Assembly: GCA_036346405.1 (NCBI GenBank)
Contig: CM070566.1
Location: forward strand, 47,366,768 to 47,430,767
DNA length: 64,000 bases
Direction of reading: 5' to 3'
Source of the DNA: Phyllostachys edulis
Lineage: Eukaryota > Streptophyta > Magnoliopsida > Poales > Poaceae
Shown here: one piece after another, positions 24,122-35,815 of the stretch
How positions within the stretch are numbered: the first letter of the stretch is position 1
How the letters are laid out: every line of letters starts with the position of its first letter
The notes under the pieces: generated by a model
Seen by the model: the letters and a program-made list of their open reading frames with translations, nothing else
Told to the model about the DNA's origin: nothing
The model's database searches: none
Translations under genes and position numbers: made by a program

Positions 24122-25336
24122 TGTAACATCCTGTTTTTCAGAGCTTTTTTTTGAAAATTTTCAAAATTTAAAATTAACCATTTGGTTTATTGAATTAATA
24201 AAGCTTAAACTTGAAATTTTAGAAAATAAAAACAACTTAATTGAGTTAATCAAACTTCAATTAATTCCAAACTTGGTTTATTTGCATTTTTGGGATTTTA
24301 TCGAATTCAAAGTCAAAAAGAGTGCATTAAGTCAAAAAGCAAGTTGGAGAAGGGTTCTCGATGGCCGGAGCGGCCAGATTTGCCTTGGCGCATATTAACG
24401 GCCGCGACCGGATGGGAAGACGGCAGCAAGTCTGATGGAGTCGCTCTTGCGAAGGGCGAAGTTTGCTCAATAGAGCGAGGGGTCGCAAAATGGGGCTTGG
24501 TCTTGACTTATAGTCGGCGGGATGGGAAGCCGGACGATGTGCTCGATGAGGCGCTGCGGCGTGGGCAAGCGGCGATGGGATGGCGAAGCTCCTTGTAGCG
24601 GGGCGACGAGCGGCGATCGCGCTGCTTTGCCATGCGCATGGATGACGCGTGGGTGGCCAGGAGAGGCTAGGTGGTGTCTTGAGGGCGAGGCAAGGTGGCG
24701 CCAAGGCCGAGTCGTGGCGTTATTGAAGCGGCCGGGCGATCTACCGTGGAGAAGACGAGCGGTATGGCGTGGCGGTGGAGTTCTGGCGTTTGGGGCCCTT
24801 TGGCGCAAAGTAGAGGAGAGATGAGGCGCGGCCATGGAAAGAAAGGTCAGAAGAAAAGTCATGCGGAAGGAGTTCGACGAGAGTTGGGCAACAGTGAAGG
24901 AAGATAGGAAATGGGCTGATTCAAATTCAAGACAATTAAATTTCCAAATTTTTTGATTTTCAAATTTCAAAATTCAATCAATTCAATTTAGTTCTAGAAA
25001 ATAGCAAATAAGGTCCAAAAATTATGGAAAAATTTACGAAATTTCCTAAAACATCTTGATTTAGATAAAATATTTCCAACTTAACATTGGTAGTTAATTT
25101 TGCAAATAAATTATTTTGGATTTAAAATAAATAGGAAATAGTTTTTAAAATTATAGAAAATTCAGAAAACCCAAGGAAAATAATCAAAATTTTATTTTTA
25201 ACTTTAAATCCAATAAAACCCAGAAAAATCAATAAATTAAATTGAAAAGCATTAAAACTCTTTTAAAACTCATAAAATCTAATAAAATAGTATTTTATTA
25301 ATTTTAAAATTGGTAACAGAACTTTGGGCTGTTACA
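24122..25336 (+). mobile_element. LTR-like unit TGTAACATCC...TGTTACA
   Basis: The 1,215-bp unit has ends of the common grass gypsy type. The middle (24,350-24,900) is GC-rich, the flanks very AT-rich. The adjacent pentamers TTCAG and GGGAG do not match, so it is not a simple solo LTR insertion; the left flank is the truncated gypsy protease. Confidence 0.55.
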
Positions 25337-25410
25337 GGGAGACCCATACCTTATTAGGAAGTTTCATTAAAACTTTTTAAAGAGTACTAAATGAAATAGG
25401 TACATAGAAT
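25337..25410 (+). repeat. 74-bp direct repeat, copy 1 (copy 2 at 25,923-25,998)
   Basis: GGGAGACCCATACCTTATT and the following sequence up to GGTACATAGAA is repeated about 585 bp later with few differences. In between are AT-rich sequences including two CTAAGATCGACGGT/CACGATCGACGGT-type motifs. Function unknown; possibly short terminal repeats of a small element. Confidence 0.6.
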
Positions 25411-27300
25411 AATTTCCAGTTATTGTTTAATATTTATTTCAATTATAATTATGGGAATTCGTATCAAAATCAAAATGATTATTTTATTTTATTTTTATTG
25501 TGAATTTCAGTTTTGTGTTGGATTTCGTACACAAATCTAATTTCCAATTTTGTTTATTTTTTTTATTATGAATTATAATTATTTAAGGATTTTACTTATA
25601 AATTTGTATGGAAATCAAATTACTGATTTTATTTTATTTTTTATTCCGAATTTCAGTTTTATTGCACTTGACATTGACTCTTTCTTTTAATCTGGACCCA
25701 TCACGATCGACGGTATAGATCTTTTTCTTTTTACACCGATTAACGTAGGAATTTCTAACCCCTGAGAGCGAACGTGGTGGTTTATTTTGACTCTGCTTTA
25801 ATAAAATAATAGAAGGTATAACGTTATAAATTATAACGTATTTATATATGACAAATCTAATCTGTTATAGTCTGGACTCTCTAAGATCGACGGTGTAGAT
25901 TTTTTTTAGATAAATCGGGAGGGGGAGACCCATACCTTATTTGGAAGTTTCATTAAAACTTTTTAAAGAGTACTAAACAGAAATAGGTACATAGAAAGAC
26001 CAAGAAGGGAACATCGGTATCGGGGCAGGACACGGAGGTGCTAATGCTAAAGGCACACATCGGTGCTTAATAGCAAAACTAAAAGGCAAGGAAAATTAAT
26101 TTTCAGAAATCAGGCTAGCTAGGCGGCCATTTCTTCCTTCTTTGTCGCCTCAAATAAAAGGCGTACATTTTTTTTCACCTATTAACTCCACGGATTAACG
26201 TAGTAATTTCTAACTCTTGAGAGCGAATGTGGTGATTTTTTTCTATGTTTTAATAATATAATAGATACCAGCCCAAGCACATTCGTTATGCAAAGTTATC
26301 CCCTCGAACAAAAGCTTAGTACATACTGATCAAACATATGAATAAATGACTACAAAAATTTCTAAAGCAGTAACAGAACATTATGCGGTTCAAGTGTCTG
26401 ATATGTTCTCATTACATGGAATCAAATGCATGTTCGGAACAATATAGAAGCCAGTTCTTGAAAAAAAAGGAGAGGATAATATACAAACCTTCTACACGGA
26501 ACACAAAAAATTCAAAGCAACAAAAAGATTGAGCATTCTGCTGCACAAAGAGACAGCTCATAGTTTCAAGTCCACTCAATGCATCCGGCCGAAAGTGCTG
26601 AGAAATTTGGAGCCAACAGCACAATGAGTAACTTCGAACATTGGAATGAGTAACTTGATTCACTTCAGCAACAATTGTGATCTGAAATAATTGAACAGGC
26701 AAATCTCATTTCAGGCCAGCTCAGCCTCCCGTCCGTCCTGACGATCTGACCAATGAGCAGCGACAACCATCCACTTCAAACATAATAAAACCAGTTTAAA
26801 AAAAGAGAAATTTTACCATGCATTCTACTAGTAGTTTATGGTGGCAGTATAAATCAAATCTTACTATTGATTTGTTAAGGGCACAATAGAATTTTCTTTG
26901 TATTTATAAGTTTTTCGTCAAGGTATTATAGATTTTTCCAACTAGGGTTGAACATATTACTCTTGTGGCATGTGATCCCCATATAGGCAATTACAAATGT
27001 AGTATCACTAAATCTTAACTAACATGAATCATTGGTTCAAAGAAAATGAACGGCCGTATTAAATTAAGTGTACATTAAAAAACTTAAAAAAAAGGCAAAA
27101 GTCACTAGTGTCATAAGAAGAATACGATCATAAGAAGGAACCGAAACTCACTAGTGTCATAAAGAAGAATATGGTCAGATGAGCAGTATCTTTGCTTGGT
27201 TAAGCCGACGGGGAAGGAAAAAAAAAGTAAATCTCATGTACAACATTCTGTAGTTGATTTAACAGCATATATGAGCGTCTCGGATGATTGGATGAGCTTA
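25411..27300. other. AT-rich spacer downstream of the NLR
   Basis: It holds repeat copy 2 at 25,923-25,998 and a short duplicated CACTAGTGTCATAA motif near 27,100-27,160. No gene is recognised. It lies 3' of the NLR stop, so part may be its 3' untranslated region. Confidence 0.5.
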
Positions 27301-27358
27301 TAATTAATAATACCTTAATTGGACGCAGCAGATGTAGATGCAGAACTTGGTTGGGCTT

Positions 27359-30300
27359 CTAAGCTCTGTGTGGCCTTGAGAATATACGGAAAACTGGCTT
27401 GGGACTGTTGGGATGTAGACTGGCCTCATTCTTGATGGAAGCCTTCCATGCCTCCACCTCTTCAACCCTCGCACCGCTGGGATCAATATCGACATGGAGT
27501 TTCCTGAGGGCAGAGAGATGGTGGATTCCAAGGCCACATGCAGATTGCACCTCAGGTGCTACGATCCGAATCGCGAATTCTTCCAGCTTTGGCATGGCTT
27601 CAGCTTCGAACATCAGACCCATGATGGAATCGAAGTAGAAGTACTTCAGACGTTGGAATCCGCCGTTGCATACGACGAGCCTTTCTTTGGGGTCATCTGC
27701 TTCTGATGTTAAAGTCAGGTTTAGCAAGGCGGGCAAGTCCCCGAGGATCTGGAAGGTTTCCTGAGTCACTTGATTAACTCTGATCTGTAGGAGGGTGAGG
27801 TTGGCCGATGAGGCCATCCACTCTGGAATCCCTATGAGGTAGCAACACCAGACGTCTAATTCCCGCAGGAGATGAGGAGGTGGGGACCATGAATACAAAC
27901 GGCAGCCGAACATAGAACCATTATCATCTCCGTCAACGTGCAAACATCTAAGGTTTGAACTACCAAGTTTGCCAAGTGACGAAGCCAAGATATCTGCGTA
28001 CGTATCACGGTGTGAGCCATCAACGAACCAATCTAGGCCGAGAGTTCTCAATTTGGTCAAATTGCCCAACTCCTGCAAAGAATTTATTGAGCTTTCGTCG
28101 TCCACAAATACTTCTGACAGTTCCTCTAGAGCTTGCATCTTACCCACCCCATCTGGCAATTTTACCCTACCAAGTAACCGTTTCAACCGTCGCAGCTTAA
28201 CAATGCTTGCCGGCAATTCTCTTATACCAGTACTATATAGATCCAATGTTTCCAAATACTGTAGCTCACCTATTTGTTCAGGAAGATTTGTGATGCTATC
28301 TGCTTCAATCCGTAGGTACCTCAACTGAAATAGCTTCCCAATATTTCTAAGATTACAATTTTCCAACATACCAGTGGTCTCTATATCTAGCACTCTCAGA
28401 GCATGCAAGTCTGAAATAGAAGGCATTTGTACAGAATATCCAAATATGCCAAGAGATCGAACATGAGCAGTAACCATGGATGACATCACTATCTCGTTTT
28501 CTTGGCCACGGTAGTCAAGTGAAAGTCGACGGATCTTACAATTTTCTTGATCACCAACGAAAGTGATAAAATTTTCTTCGACTGCCTTGGATATAATGAG
28601 ATCAAGAATCATATCATGCACCCGGCATGCATTTACGCTACCATCACGCTGGATATCTACTGGTTGGATCATACTTCTGTTTATAAGTTCATTAAAATAG
28701 CATTCCCCTTCCTCCATTAAATTTCTCCCGCCATAAACCTTGACAAATCCTTCTGCTATCCACCTACTTACTAGACGATCCCTCATAATTTCATAATCTT
28801 CTGGGAACATACTTAGATATAATAAGCAAGTCCTTAAATGGAGAGGAAGGTCATTATAACTCAAAGATAGTATCTTGTTCATTTCCTCCACATCAGAATT
28901 TTTCTCTAGTCCCAAACCAATCGAATTAAGGACCATTAACCAATCTTCTCTTGCATCTGATTTAGTTGTCAACAAACTAGACATCGTAATGATTGCCAAT
29001 GGTAGACCACCACACTTTCTTATGATTTTAGTAGAAACTTCTTTCAGATGAAGAGGGCATTTGTCTTCAGAGCCAAATACTCTTTTGAAGAATAAACTTT
29101 TAGAGTCACCTTCACTTAGTGGGCTTAGTTCATATACAAGATCGTGGCGAGGGGAGCAACATGACTTGGCAACAGTAGCAATTCTTGTTGTCACTAGTAT
29201 CCTACTACCACAAGTATTCTCAAGCAAGGCGCATTTAATAATCTTCCATGCTTGGGTACATGCTTGGGTACTCCATATATCATCAATTACAATAAAGTAC
29301 CTAACAAATGAGAGATACTATGGTTCAATTTGGTTGTGTTAATTGAATACATACAGGATATAATATGAAAAGTAAATTGGTAGCTACAAGTAATGTTTCA
29401 ATGTTGAGCTAATTAAAAATATGTAGGGCTTCAAATGAGTCGAGTATAAACGCTCAGCTCAGCTCGTCTTAAAAAACAAGCGAGCTCAATTTAAGTCAAG
29501 TTGTATATTGAGCTAGAGAGTGGGCTCATACTCGGCTCATAACGATCTCTAGTCAATCTCCAGGCAATTATAAACAATGAAGATGGTGTGCAAATCTATA
29601 AAAGAATTAAGGAGCTGACGTGACTGATGGTGTTAGTTGAAAGTCACATATATGGATAGATAAAAATCTCAAATATCTCATGTAAAACACATATGGTAAC
29701 TAATGAACCTAATTTGACTTCTATCTATTAAAAGTAATGTAAGAGATATATTAGAATACGAGCTATATCGAGCTAATATTGAGCGAGATAACCTAAGCTC
29801 GAACTCAGCTCGTTTTTCACTCGGGCTCCAAAAGCTGCTTAAACTCAACTCATTTATTTTTTAGACGATCTAGAGTCGATCCAAAAAAACTGGTCGAACT
29901 CGAGCAACTCATAAGCCTCGAGCCTTTCTTGCAGCCCTACGTATATGTATGTTCATGGAAAGAATACTAGAGTATTCCATCATGTCAGTCTAAATAAAAT
30001 TATATTTTTAACATATATATTCAATTCGTCTCGTATTATAAAGAATTACGGCTCGTTGAATAAAAAATGGGATGATTGGTAAAATGACCAGTTGTCCTAT
30101 TTAAGAGGCCTTTGCACAACAGGTCCATTAATTACGGACATAATGTTACAATTAAGTTATGGTAGAATGACTTATAGAATACGAAATACAATTTGAATCC
30201 TAGAACGACTTGTAATAAGAAACAGAGGGCGTACCTCTTGTCCTTTAGGAAATCCGTGATTGCATTAATGAGGCATTCCTCGTCCCCTGACTCAGTTTGT

Positions 30301-31058
30301 TCATACTTTTGCTTTCTGATTTGAGAGAGTATGCTCCGTAAAATCTTTCTTGTATCGGGTTTTTGGGACACCGACACAAAAGCTCGGCAATCAAATTGCT
30401 CACCAACCTTCTGATATACTTGGTTGGCGACAGTAGTTTTGCCTAACCCGCCAGACCCCACGATTGACACCACCTTCAATGACTTCTCCTTCTCCCCATC
30501 ATCCACCAATTTGATGAGCTCATCCCTCGGAACATCAGTGCCGACGAGGCTGGATGCCTCAGCATAGAGGGCAGGTAGCCGGGGATCGATGGGAACAACT
30601 TCGCTGCTGCCAGAGTCAAGGACAGCATCAAGCTTGTACCTGTCACGTCGCTGGCTTGCCTCGACGATGCGACTCTTTAGTTCTCCTATCTGCTCAGCGA
30701 ACCCATGACAAGCTCCTAGCTCCTTCACTTTCTTGATCATCCCAGAAAATAACCGCTTGATACCTTTGGATTTGTCCGAATCCTGGTGGGGCCGATGCAT
30801 GTAGTCGTCGATGCAGTCCTCGATATCATAGGCCATCTCCCTCACTTGGTTCCTCCACTCCTTCTGTTGTCGGTCGAGCACCTCTGTGTCGGCCAGCTTC
30901 TCTAAGAGAGCGTTCATGCTGCTCAGCTCATCCTTGAGGAAGGTGACATCGCTCTTCACTTTTTTTGGCAGCTTGTACTCCTCACCCAGCAGCGTGGTGA
31001 GCTTGGTGAGGAGGGACTGTATCACCCCCGAGGCGACGTTCACCGTGATTGCTTCCAT
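27359..31058 (-). CDS. CC-NBS-LRR disease-resistance protein (NLR), two exons
   Basis: CDS is complement(27,359-29,300, 30,235-31,058), giving 921 residues. The start is the first ATG, 31,058. Exon 1 codes an Rx-type coiled coil (1-130, EDVID-like IEDCIDDYM at 79) and the NB-ARC P-loop GSGGLGKTT (201-209). The intron splits codon 275 with a GT-AG pair and correct phase. Exon 2 gives kinase-2 FIVIDDIW (277-284), RNBS-B GSRILVTTR, GLPLAI (373), RNBS-D CLLYLSMFPEDYEI (about 433), an MHD variant RVHDM (501-505) and about 15 leucine-rich repeats to 900. Such proteins detect pathogen effectors in the cytosol and trigger defence. All NB-ARC motifs are present and no stop interrupts the frame. One oddity is a 12-bp in-frame duplication right after kinase-2. 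Confidence 0.92.
29301..30234 (-). other. NLR intron with embedded repeat
   Basis: The 934-bp intron uses GTACGC...TTTGTTAG borders. From about 29,425 to 29,940 it carries a repeat that starts TAGGGCTTCAAATGAG and ends TTCTTGCAGCCCTA, with many AGCTCG-type words. The imperfect TAGGGCT/AGCCCTA inverted ends suggest a hAT-like non-autonomous element. The right part of the intron is also found in the partial NLR copy at 33.94-34.80 kb. Confidence 0.7.
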
Positions 31059-31450
31059 CAACTACTCTGTTCTTTGCGTGGCGAAGCTTGTAGACCAGCT
31101 CAGACAGAACCTCAAGGTGATTTGCGGCTGCGCGAGTGAAGCAAAAGTAGAAGTTAGTTGCTGCTGCCAAGGATAGTATCTAAGAGTGGTTCAGATATCA
31201 GAAAATTTCACACAATAACTATGTTCATGCAAAATCGAGAACAAATTCGTGCCATAGTTGTAAGTACGTACGTACCTACTGTTGTTCCGCGGCCATGGCC
31301 TCACGCTGGCTAATGGACAACAATGGTGCAGCGAAAGATTCTAGGCGAAAGCTGGGTAGAGAAGAGAGGAGGAAGCTGGGGTGTCGGCAAGAATAAATAA
31401 TTGATAGACCGACCCAGGCTCCACTCAACCTAAGGAAATATGCTTTTCTT
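31059..31450 (-). promoter_or_regulatory. NLR 5' leader and upstream region
   Basis: Sequence upstream of the NLR ATG. The portion 31,277-31,450 reappears, diverged, at 35,099-35,275 in the partial duplicate, showing that the duplication included the promoter side. No TATA box was fixed. Confidence 0.4.
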
Positions 31451-32410
31451 TCTTCACTTGTTATTTTCGGCGCAACCTTCGGCGGAACTTCCTATAAGAT
31501 TCACGCGTCCAAGATGGCCGCCCGGACGAGTATAAAGCAATAAAGCTTTCATCAAGTGGACGACCGGACGAATATAATGTGACTAACCAAGGGTGATGTT
31601 TCGGTGAGAGCATCTTGACCAATGATGCTGCTAGCAAACAGATGTTAGGCTGGCGCGATATGAGTGAGAGAAGTTTCCAGGGCGTAGCCACGACGAAAAT
31701 AGAGCAGTGTTCTAATGTTAAAGGTAACGCAAGACATATTTAGTAAATATATATTAAACGGTTTTATATAATCCAAATTTATAGATAATTAAAAAAAAAT
31801 ACAAAATACAGTAAAAATAGTACATCCCTAATAGTGTTAGCCAAATGATCATAATTATACACAAGTAGTAGTTAGGGTACTATAGGTGTGACTGGCAAGG
31901 CAATATGGGCGACCAAGATGTGTATTGCTGTAGTATGCATGCCGCAACAGCAGAGACCCGCGAGATGGCTCCTCCTCAAATCCCTAAATCTAAGTCCAAA
32001 GGTAAATATAACTTAACTAACTAAGCATGGGGATTTAAAGAAATTAGATGAAAATGGAATTGATTTGTGATTTGAGATTGGTGGATTTGCTAGATTTGAG
32101 GAGTTATTTGAGCGTTGCGTTGTTTAGACTGACCTCAAGTATCGGCGCAAGTGGAAATACTGCGGTAGCCAGAGAAGCACAAGTTGACGATGTTCAAGCT
32201 GTGTTGTTGTGGTAGCCGGCAGCCCCAGAGCACAAGTTGATGTAGAAGATACAGAAGCACAACGTCCAGAAGGTCCAAAACCACTGCAAGAAACTGAAGG
32301 TATTAAGGATTTCAACTGGATGTTCACGTTGTATGTCTTGCGTTGCTATCGGATAATACCATTGATTCGCCCCGTCCGACCTAAATTTTAATCCTGAGTC
32401 CGCCGTCATG
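31451..32410. other. Spacer with possible hAT end
   Basis: It contains a single GGGTGATGTTTCGGTGAGA motif at 31,588, the only other occurrence of the 79-bp satellite core. It also has an AATCCTGAGTCCGCC stretch near 32,389-32,404 that resembles the 3' terminus of a hAT element. No gene recognised. Confidence 0.4.
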
Positions 32411-32421
32411 GGTGGTGAGTA

Positions 32422-33560
32422 GGGGCGAATCTGGGCCTCGGGTAGGGTGGGCTACAGCCCGAGGCCCGAAAAAATAGCAGTGCAAAAAAAATTACATATG
32501 GGCCAAAAAAAATGGATGCAGCCATTTAGCCCGAGGCCTAGCCATCCGAGCCGGCCCAACCCACGCGCAGACACGCTGACACCTCCTTCCCCAGTTCCCC
32601 CACTCCATCCACATCCAAACGACCAGACCTAATCCCCTTCCCCCACTCCATCGGCGACGCGCCCGCCCGCCCTCCCCGGCTCCTCAGGCCTCCTCATGCT
32701 CGCATCACAACAAGCCATCCGTGGTTCGCTCGTCCGTCTCCGCCCAGCAGCAGTACCATGTCATCCTCGACGGTCGACGAGCGCCTTGGCGGCTGGCTTT
32801 CTCGGCAACCGACGACTGCGACGCAGCGCCTCTACTCTCCAGGCTCCAAGGTGAGCCGGTGAGGGCTCCCTACCTCCTTCGATGTAGCAGCAGCAGCGCC
32901 TCCAAGTTCCAGGTGCTCCACCGCTCCCTTGCTCTTGGCCCTGTGCGCCCGTGCTCCGACTTGGCGGCCTCACTGTGCTAGTGGGCCACTCGTCCTGCGC
33001 TCCTGTCGTCCTACGCTCGCCTTCGGCCCGCTCCCATGCCCCCAGTTCAGCCCCTCTCTGCTGCGTTACCAATGGCCTAAATTAGGAATTGAGGTAATGA
33101 GATCTGGTGAATGGTGGTGACTGTGTTATGTGATGTCTAAATAAATGTGATTTTGTCTATATCAAGATGCTCAATGAATCACTGTTGGATATGATCAGGT
33201 CATATGGACTATGGTTGATTACTTGATTGGTTGTAGTCTCGTAGAGTGTAGACTTGTAGTTCTTCTGTTCAAGACTCAGGGGCATTGTGCAGTGTGCCGT
33301 GTGCAGATAATGGAGTAATGGACCATATGGTTGTAAACTTGTAGTTCAGTAGTTGCTCGACTTATACTGCTTTGGTTCCTTACTTCCTTGGTACAAAATT
33401 AACTTGTTGCCTACATATTGTTAATAAGTGTATTGCTTATTTAGGAATTAGAGATACAAAATGAAGAGGAGCAAAACATTGTCATCTTATTTTTCAATAC
33501 AAACACAATAGTCCAACCAATCTGTTCCAGAAACAGTTGGAACTGGAGCTACACTACACC
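32422..33560 (+). mobile_element. hAT element 5' part with transposase start (truncated)
   Basis: Begins TAGGGGCGAATCTGGGC, a hAT-like terminus, runs through a GC-rich leader (32,560-33,080) and reaches ATGAAGAGGAGCAAAACATTG at 33,461. This codes MKRSKTLSSYFSIQTQ, the usual start of TTF-type zinc-finger hAT transposases (compare MKRSGDIASLFQKYEAK in the element at 8-12 kb). A TAG follows and no further domains are seen, so it is a 5' fragment. Confidence 0.45.
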
Positions 33561-33940
33561 ATGGCATAGTATTAAGGTAATAATCTATCAGGGAAGAATT
33601 GGATGAGAGACCAATTATGTGTCGGCAATGTTCAAGATATTACGGGTCCCGTTATCTGCCGGCAATAACTATTGTGTAGAACAACTTATCTGTCAGCTAT
33701 GTTTTTATTTTAGCAACAACACATCTGCCTTAGAAAAAATAAACTAGGTCAACATATCTGCTGAGCAAAACATTGGGCGGGAAGGTGAAAAAGAGAGGAC
33801 CTCGTATCTGCTGGGCAAAACAATTGAGCGCGTATGTGAAAAAACAGAGGAGAGAGAGGCGCGAAAGGGTCTGAAGACCTGAACAAATTAGCAATTTTGG
33901 CATTTTCTGGCCCCTGCTTTTCATGTAAAATATCTCACAT
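33561..33940. other. Spacer with diverged direct repeats
   Basis: Words of the type TATCTGC(C/T)G..CAA recur four or five times between 33,650 and 33,820 (for example CTGCTGAGCAAAACATTGGGCG and CTGCTGGGCAAAACAATTGAGCG). It could be the subterminal region of a CACTA-like element; no ends were found. Confidence 0.35.
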
Positions 33941-35300
33941 ATATATGGATAGATAAAAATCTCAAATATCTCATGTAAAATACATATGGTAACTAATGAA
34001 CCTAATTTGACTTCTATCTATTAAAAGTAATGTAAGAGATATATTAGAATACGAGCTATATCGAGCTAATATTGAGCGAGCTAACCTAAGCTCGAACTCA
34101 GCTCGTTTTTTCACTCGGGCTCCAAAACAGGGGCGGAAGTACATAGGGCTATCCGGTGTCACAGGACACCGGGTCTTCCGGAAAAAATAGTAGATATTAT
34201 CATGTATATACTATGCGTGCACCCCATAGCTTAAAAGCTGTGCACCCCGGTTCAGCCCAACATCTGGTCTCTTGCAGTCTTTTGCCGCATAAATTACTAT
34301 TTAATAAAGTGTTTCTTGAAAATTATATATGATGTTATATGTATGGTAAAGTAGTGAACCCCGATCATTTTCGTTCTAGTTCCGCCCCTGCTCCAAAAGC
34401 TGCTTAAACTCAACTCACTTATTTTTTAGACCATCTAGAGTCGATCCAAAAAATGGGTCGAACTCGAGCAACTCATAAGCCTCGAGCCTTTCTTGCAGCC
34501 CTACGTATATGTATGTTCATGGAAAGAATATTAGAGTATTCCATCATGTCGGTCTAAATAAAATTATATTTTTAACATATATATTCAATTTGTCTCGTAT
34601 TATAAAGAATTACGGCTCGTTGAATAAAAAATGGGATGATTGGTAAAATGACCAGTTGTCCTATTTAAGAGGCCTTTGCACAAGAGGTCCATTAATTACG
34701 GACATAGTGTTACAATTAAGTTATGGTAGAATGACTTAGAATACAAAATACAATTTGAATCCTAGAACGACTTGTAATAAGAAACAGAGGGCATACCTCT
34801 TGTCCTTTAGGAAATCCCTTATTGCATTAATGAGGCATTTCTCGTCCCCTGACTCAGTTTATTCATACTCTTGCTTTCTGATTTCAGAGAGTATGCTCCG
34901 TAAAATCTTTCTTGTATCGGGTTTTTGGGACACCGACACAAAAGCTCGGCAATCAAATTGTCCACCAACCTTCTCATATACTTGGTAGGCGAGAGTAGTT
35001 TTGCCTAACCCTCCAGACCCCACGATTGACACCACCTTCAATGACTTCTCCCCATCATCCACCAATTTGATGAGCTCATCCCTCGGAACATCAGTGCCTA
35101 CTGTTGTTCCGCGGCTATGTCTTCACTCTGGCGAATGGACAACAATGGTGCAGCGAAAGTTGCGTAGAGAAGAGGAGGGAGGCTTGGGTGTCGGCAACAA
35201 TAAATAATTGAAAGGCCCAGACTCCACTGAACCTAAGGAGAAAGAATAATAATATGCTTTTCTTTCTTCACACGGTATGATAAGGCCCGCGAATTTGCTA
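33941..35300 (-). pseudogene. Partial duplicate of the NLR, broken
   Basis: Shares with the intact NLR the right two-thirds of the intron (33,941-34,796 against about 29,644-30,234) and the 3' part of exon 1. The P-loop VVSIVGSGGLGKTT and SQKPDTRKILRSIL are readable at 34,880-35,060. A TAA replaces the Gln codon after RKQEYE (about 34,859). At about 35,098 the sequence jumps from the P-loop upstream region straight to sequence equivalent to 31,277, 5' of the ATG. That removes roughly 730 bp (coiled coil and start). Exon 2 is absent. It lies 5' of the intact gene in the same orientation. Confidence 0.9.
34128..34390. mobile_element. hAT MITE (263 bp), TSD CTCCAAAA
   Basis: Termini CAGGGGCGGAA...TTCCGCCCCTG are perfect 11-bp inverted repeats. 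CTCCAAAA occurs directly on both sides (34,120-34,127 and 34,391-34,398). The equivalent place in the intact NLR intron (about 29,830) reads GGGCTCCAAAAGCTGC without the element: the empty site. Confidence 0.95.
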
Positions 35301-35815
35301 ATTGCCCATACTTTCGGCGCAACTTTTTCTCTCTTTTTTTCCACTACTGAATAACGAAGTTAACGGTTTTGCAATGTTTCAAACGTTTCACCTAGATACT
35401 TTCAGCGCAACTAAAGTAATATTCGAGCCAAGCTAAACTTTGGCAATGTCGCTGGCCACTGACCGAGATGCTGCCAATCTGCAAATGGATTGGAGCGCAA
35501 AAGACAAGCAAGCGTATCAAAGCCAATCTGAAAGAATTATAGATGATATGCACAACATTAGTTTGGTAGGCCATGTTCGTAATGCAGGATTCCTATGGGA
35601 ATTCCGTATGAACCTCACATCAAGCGAGGGTGCATGTTTCGCTTCCTACTAAATCCCTATAGAATTATAGATGATATGCACCGGTTTCTGAACTATGGCC
35701 TAAGCAATTATACTAAGCGAAAGCAATAAAGCTTCCCTCAATTTTAGTCCTCCCGTGTGCGTATGCCAACGAGAAGAAAAGCATGCTCTGGGGTCAACCA
35801 CACCACGCACAACAC
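35301..35815. other. Spacer upstream of the NLR duplicate
   Basis: No gene recognised. A TATAGAATTATAGATGATATGCAC-type phrase occurs at about 35,532 and 35,656 (about 21 bases shared), a short local duplication. Confidence 0.4.

Noticed and set aside
24122..25336. Treating TGTAACATCC...TGTTACA as a clean solo LTR insertion
   Set aside because: The adjacent pentamers TTCAG and GGGAG do not match, and the left neighbour is a truncated gypsy, so simple insertion is not supported.
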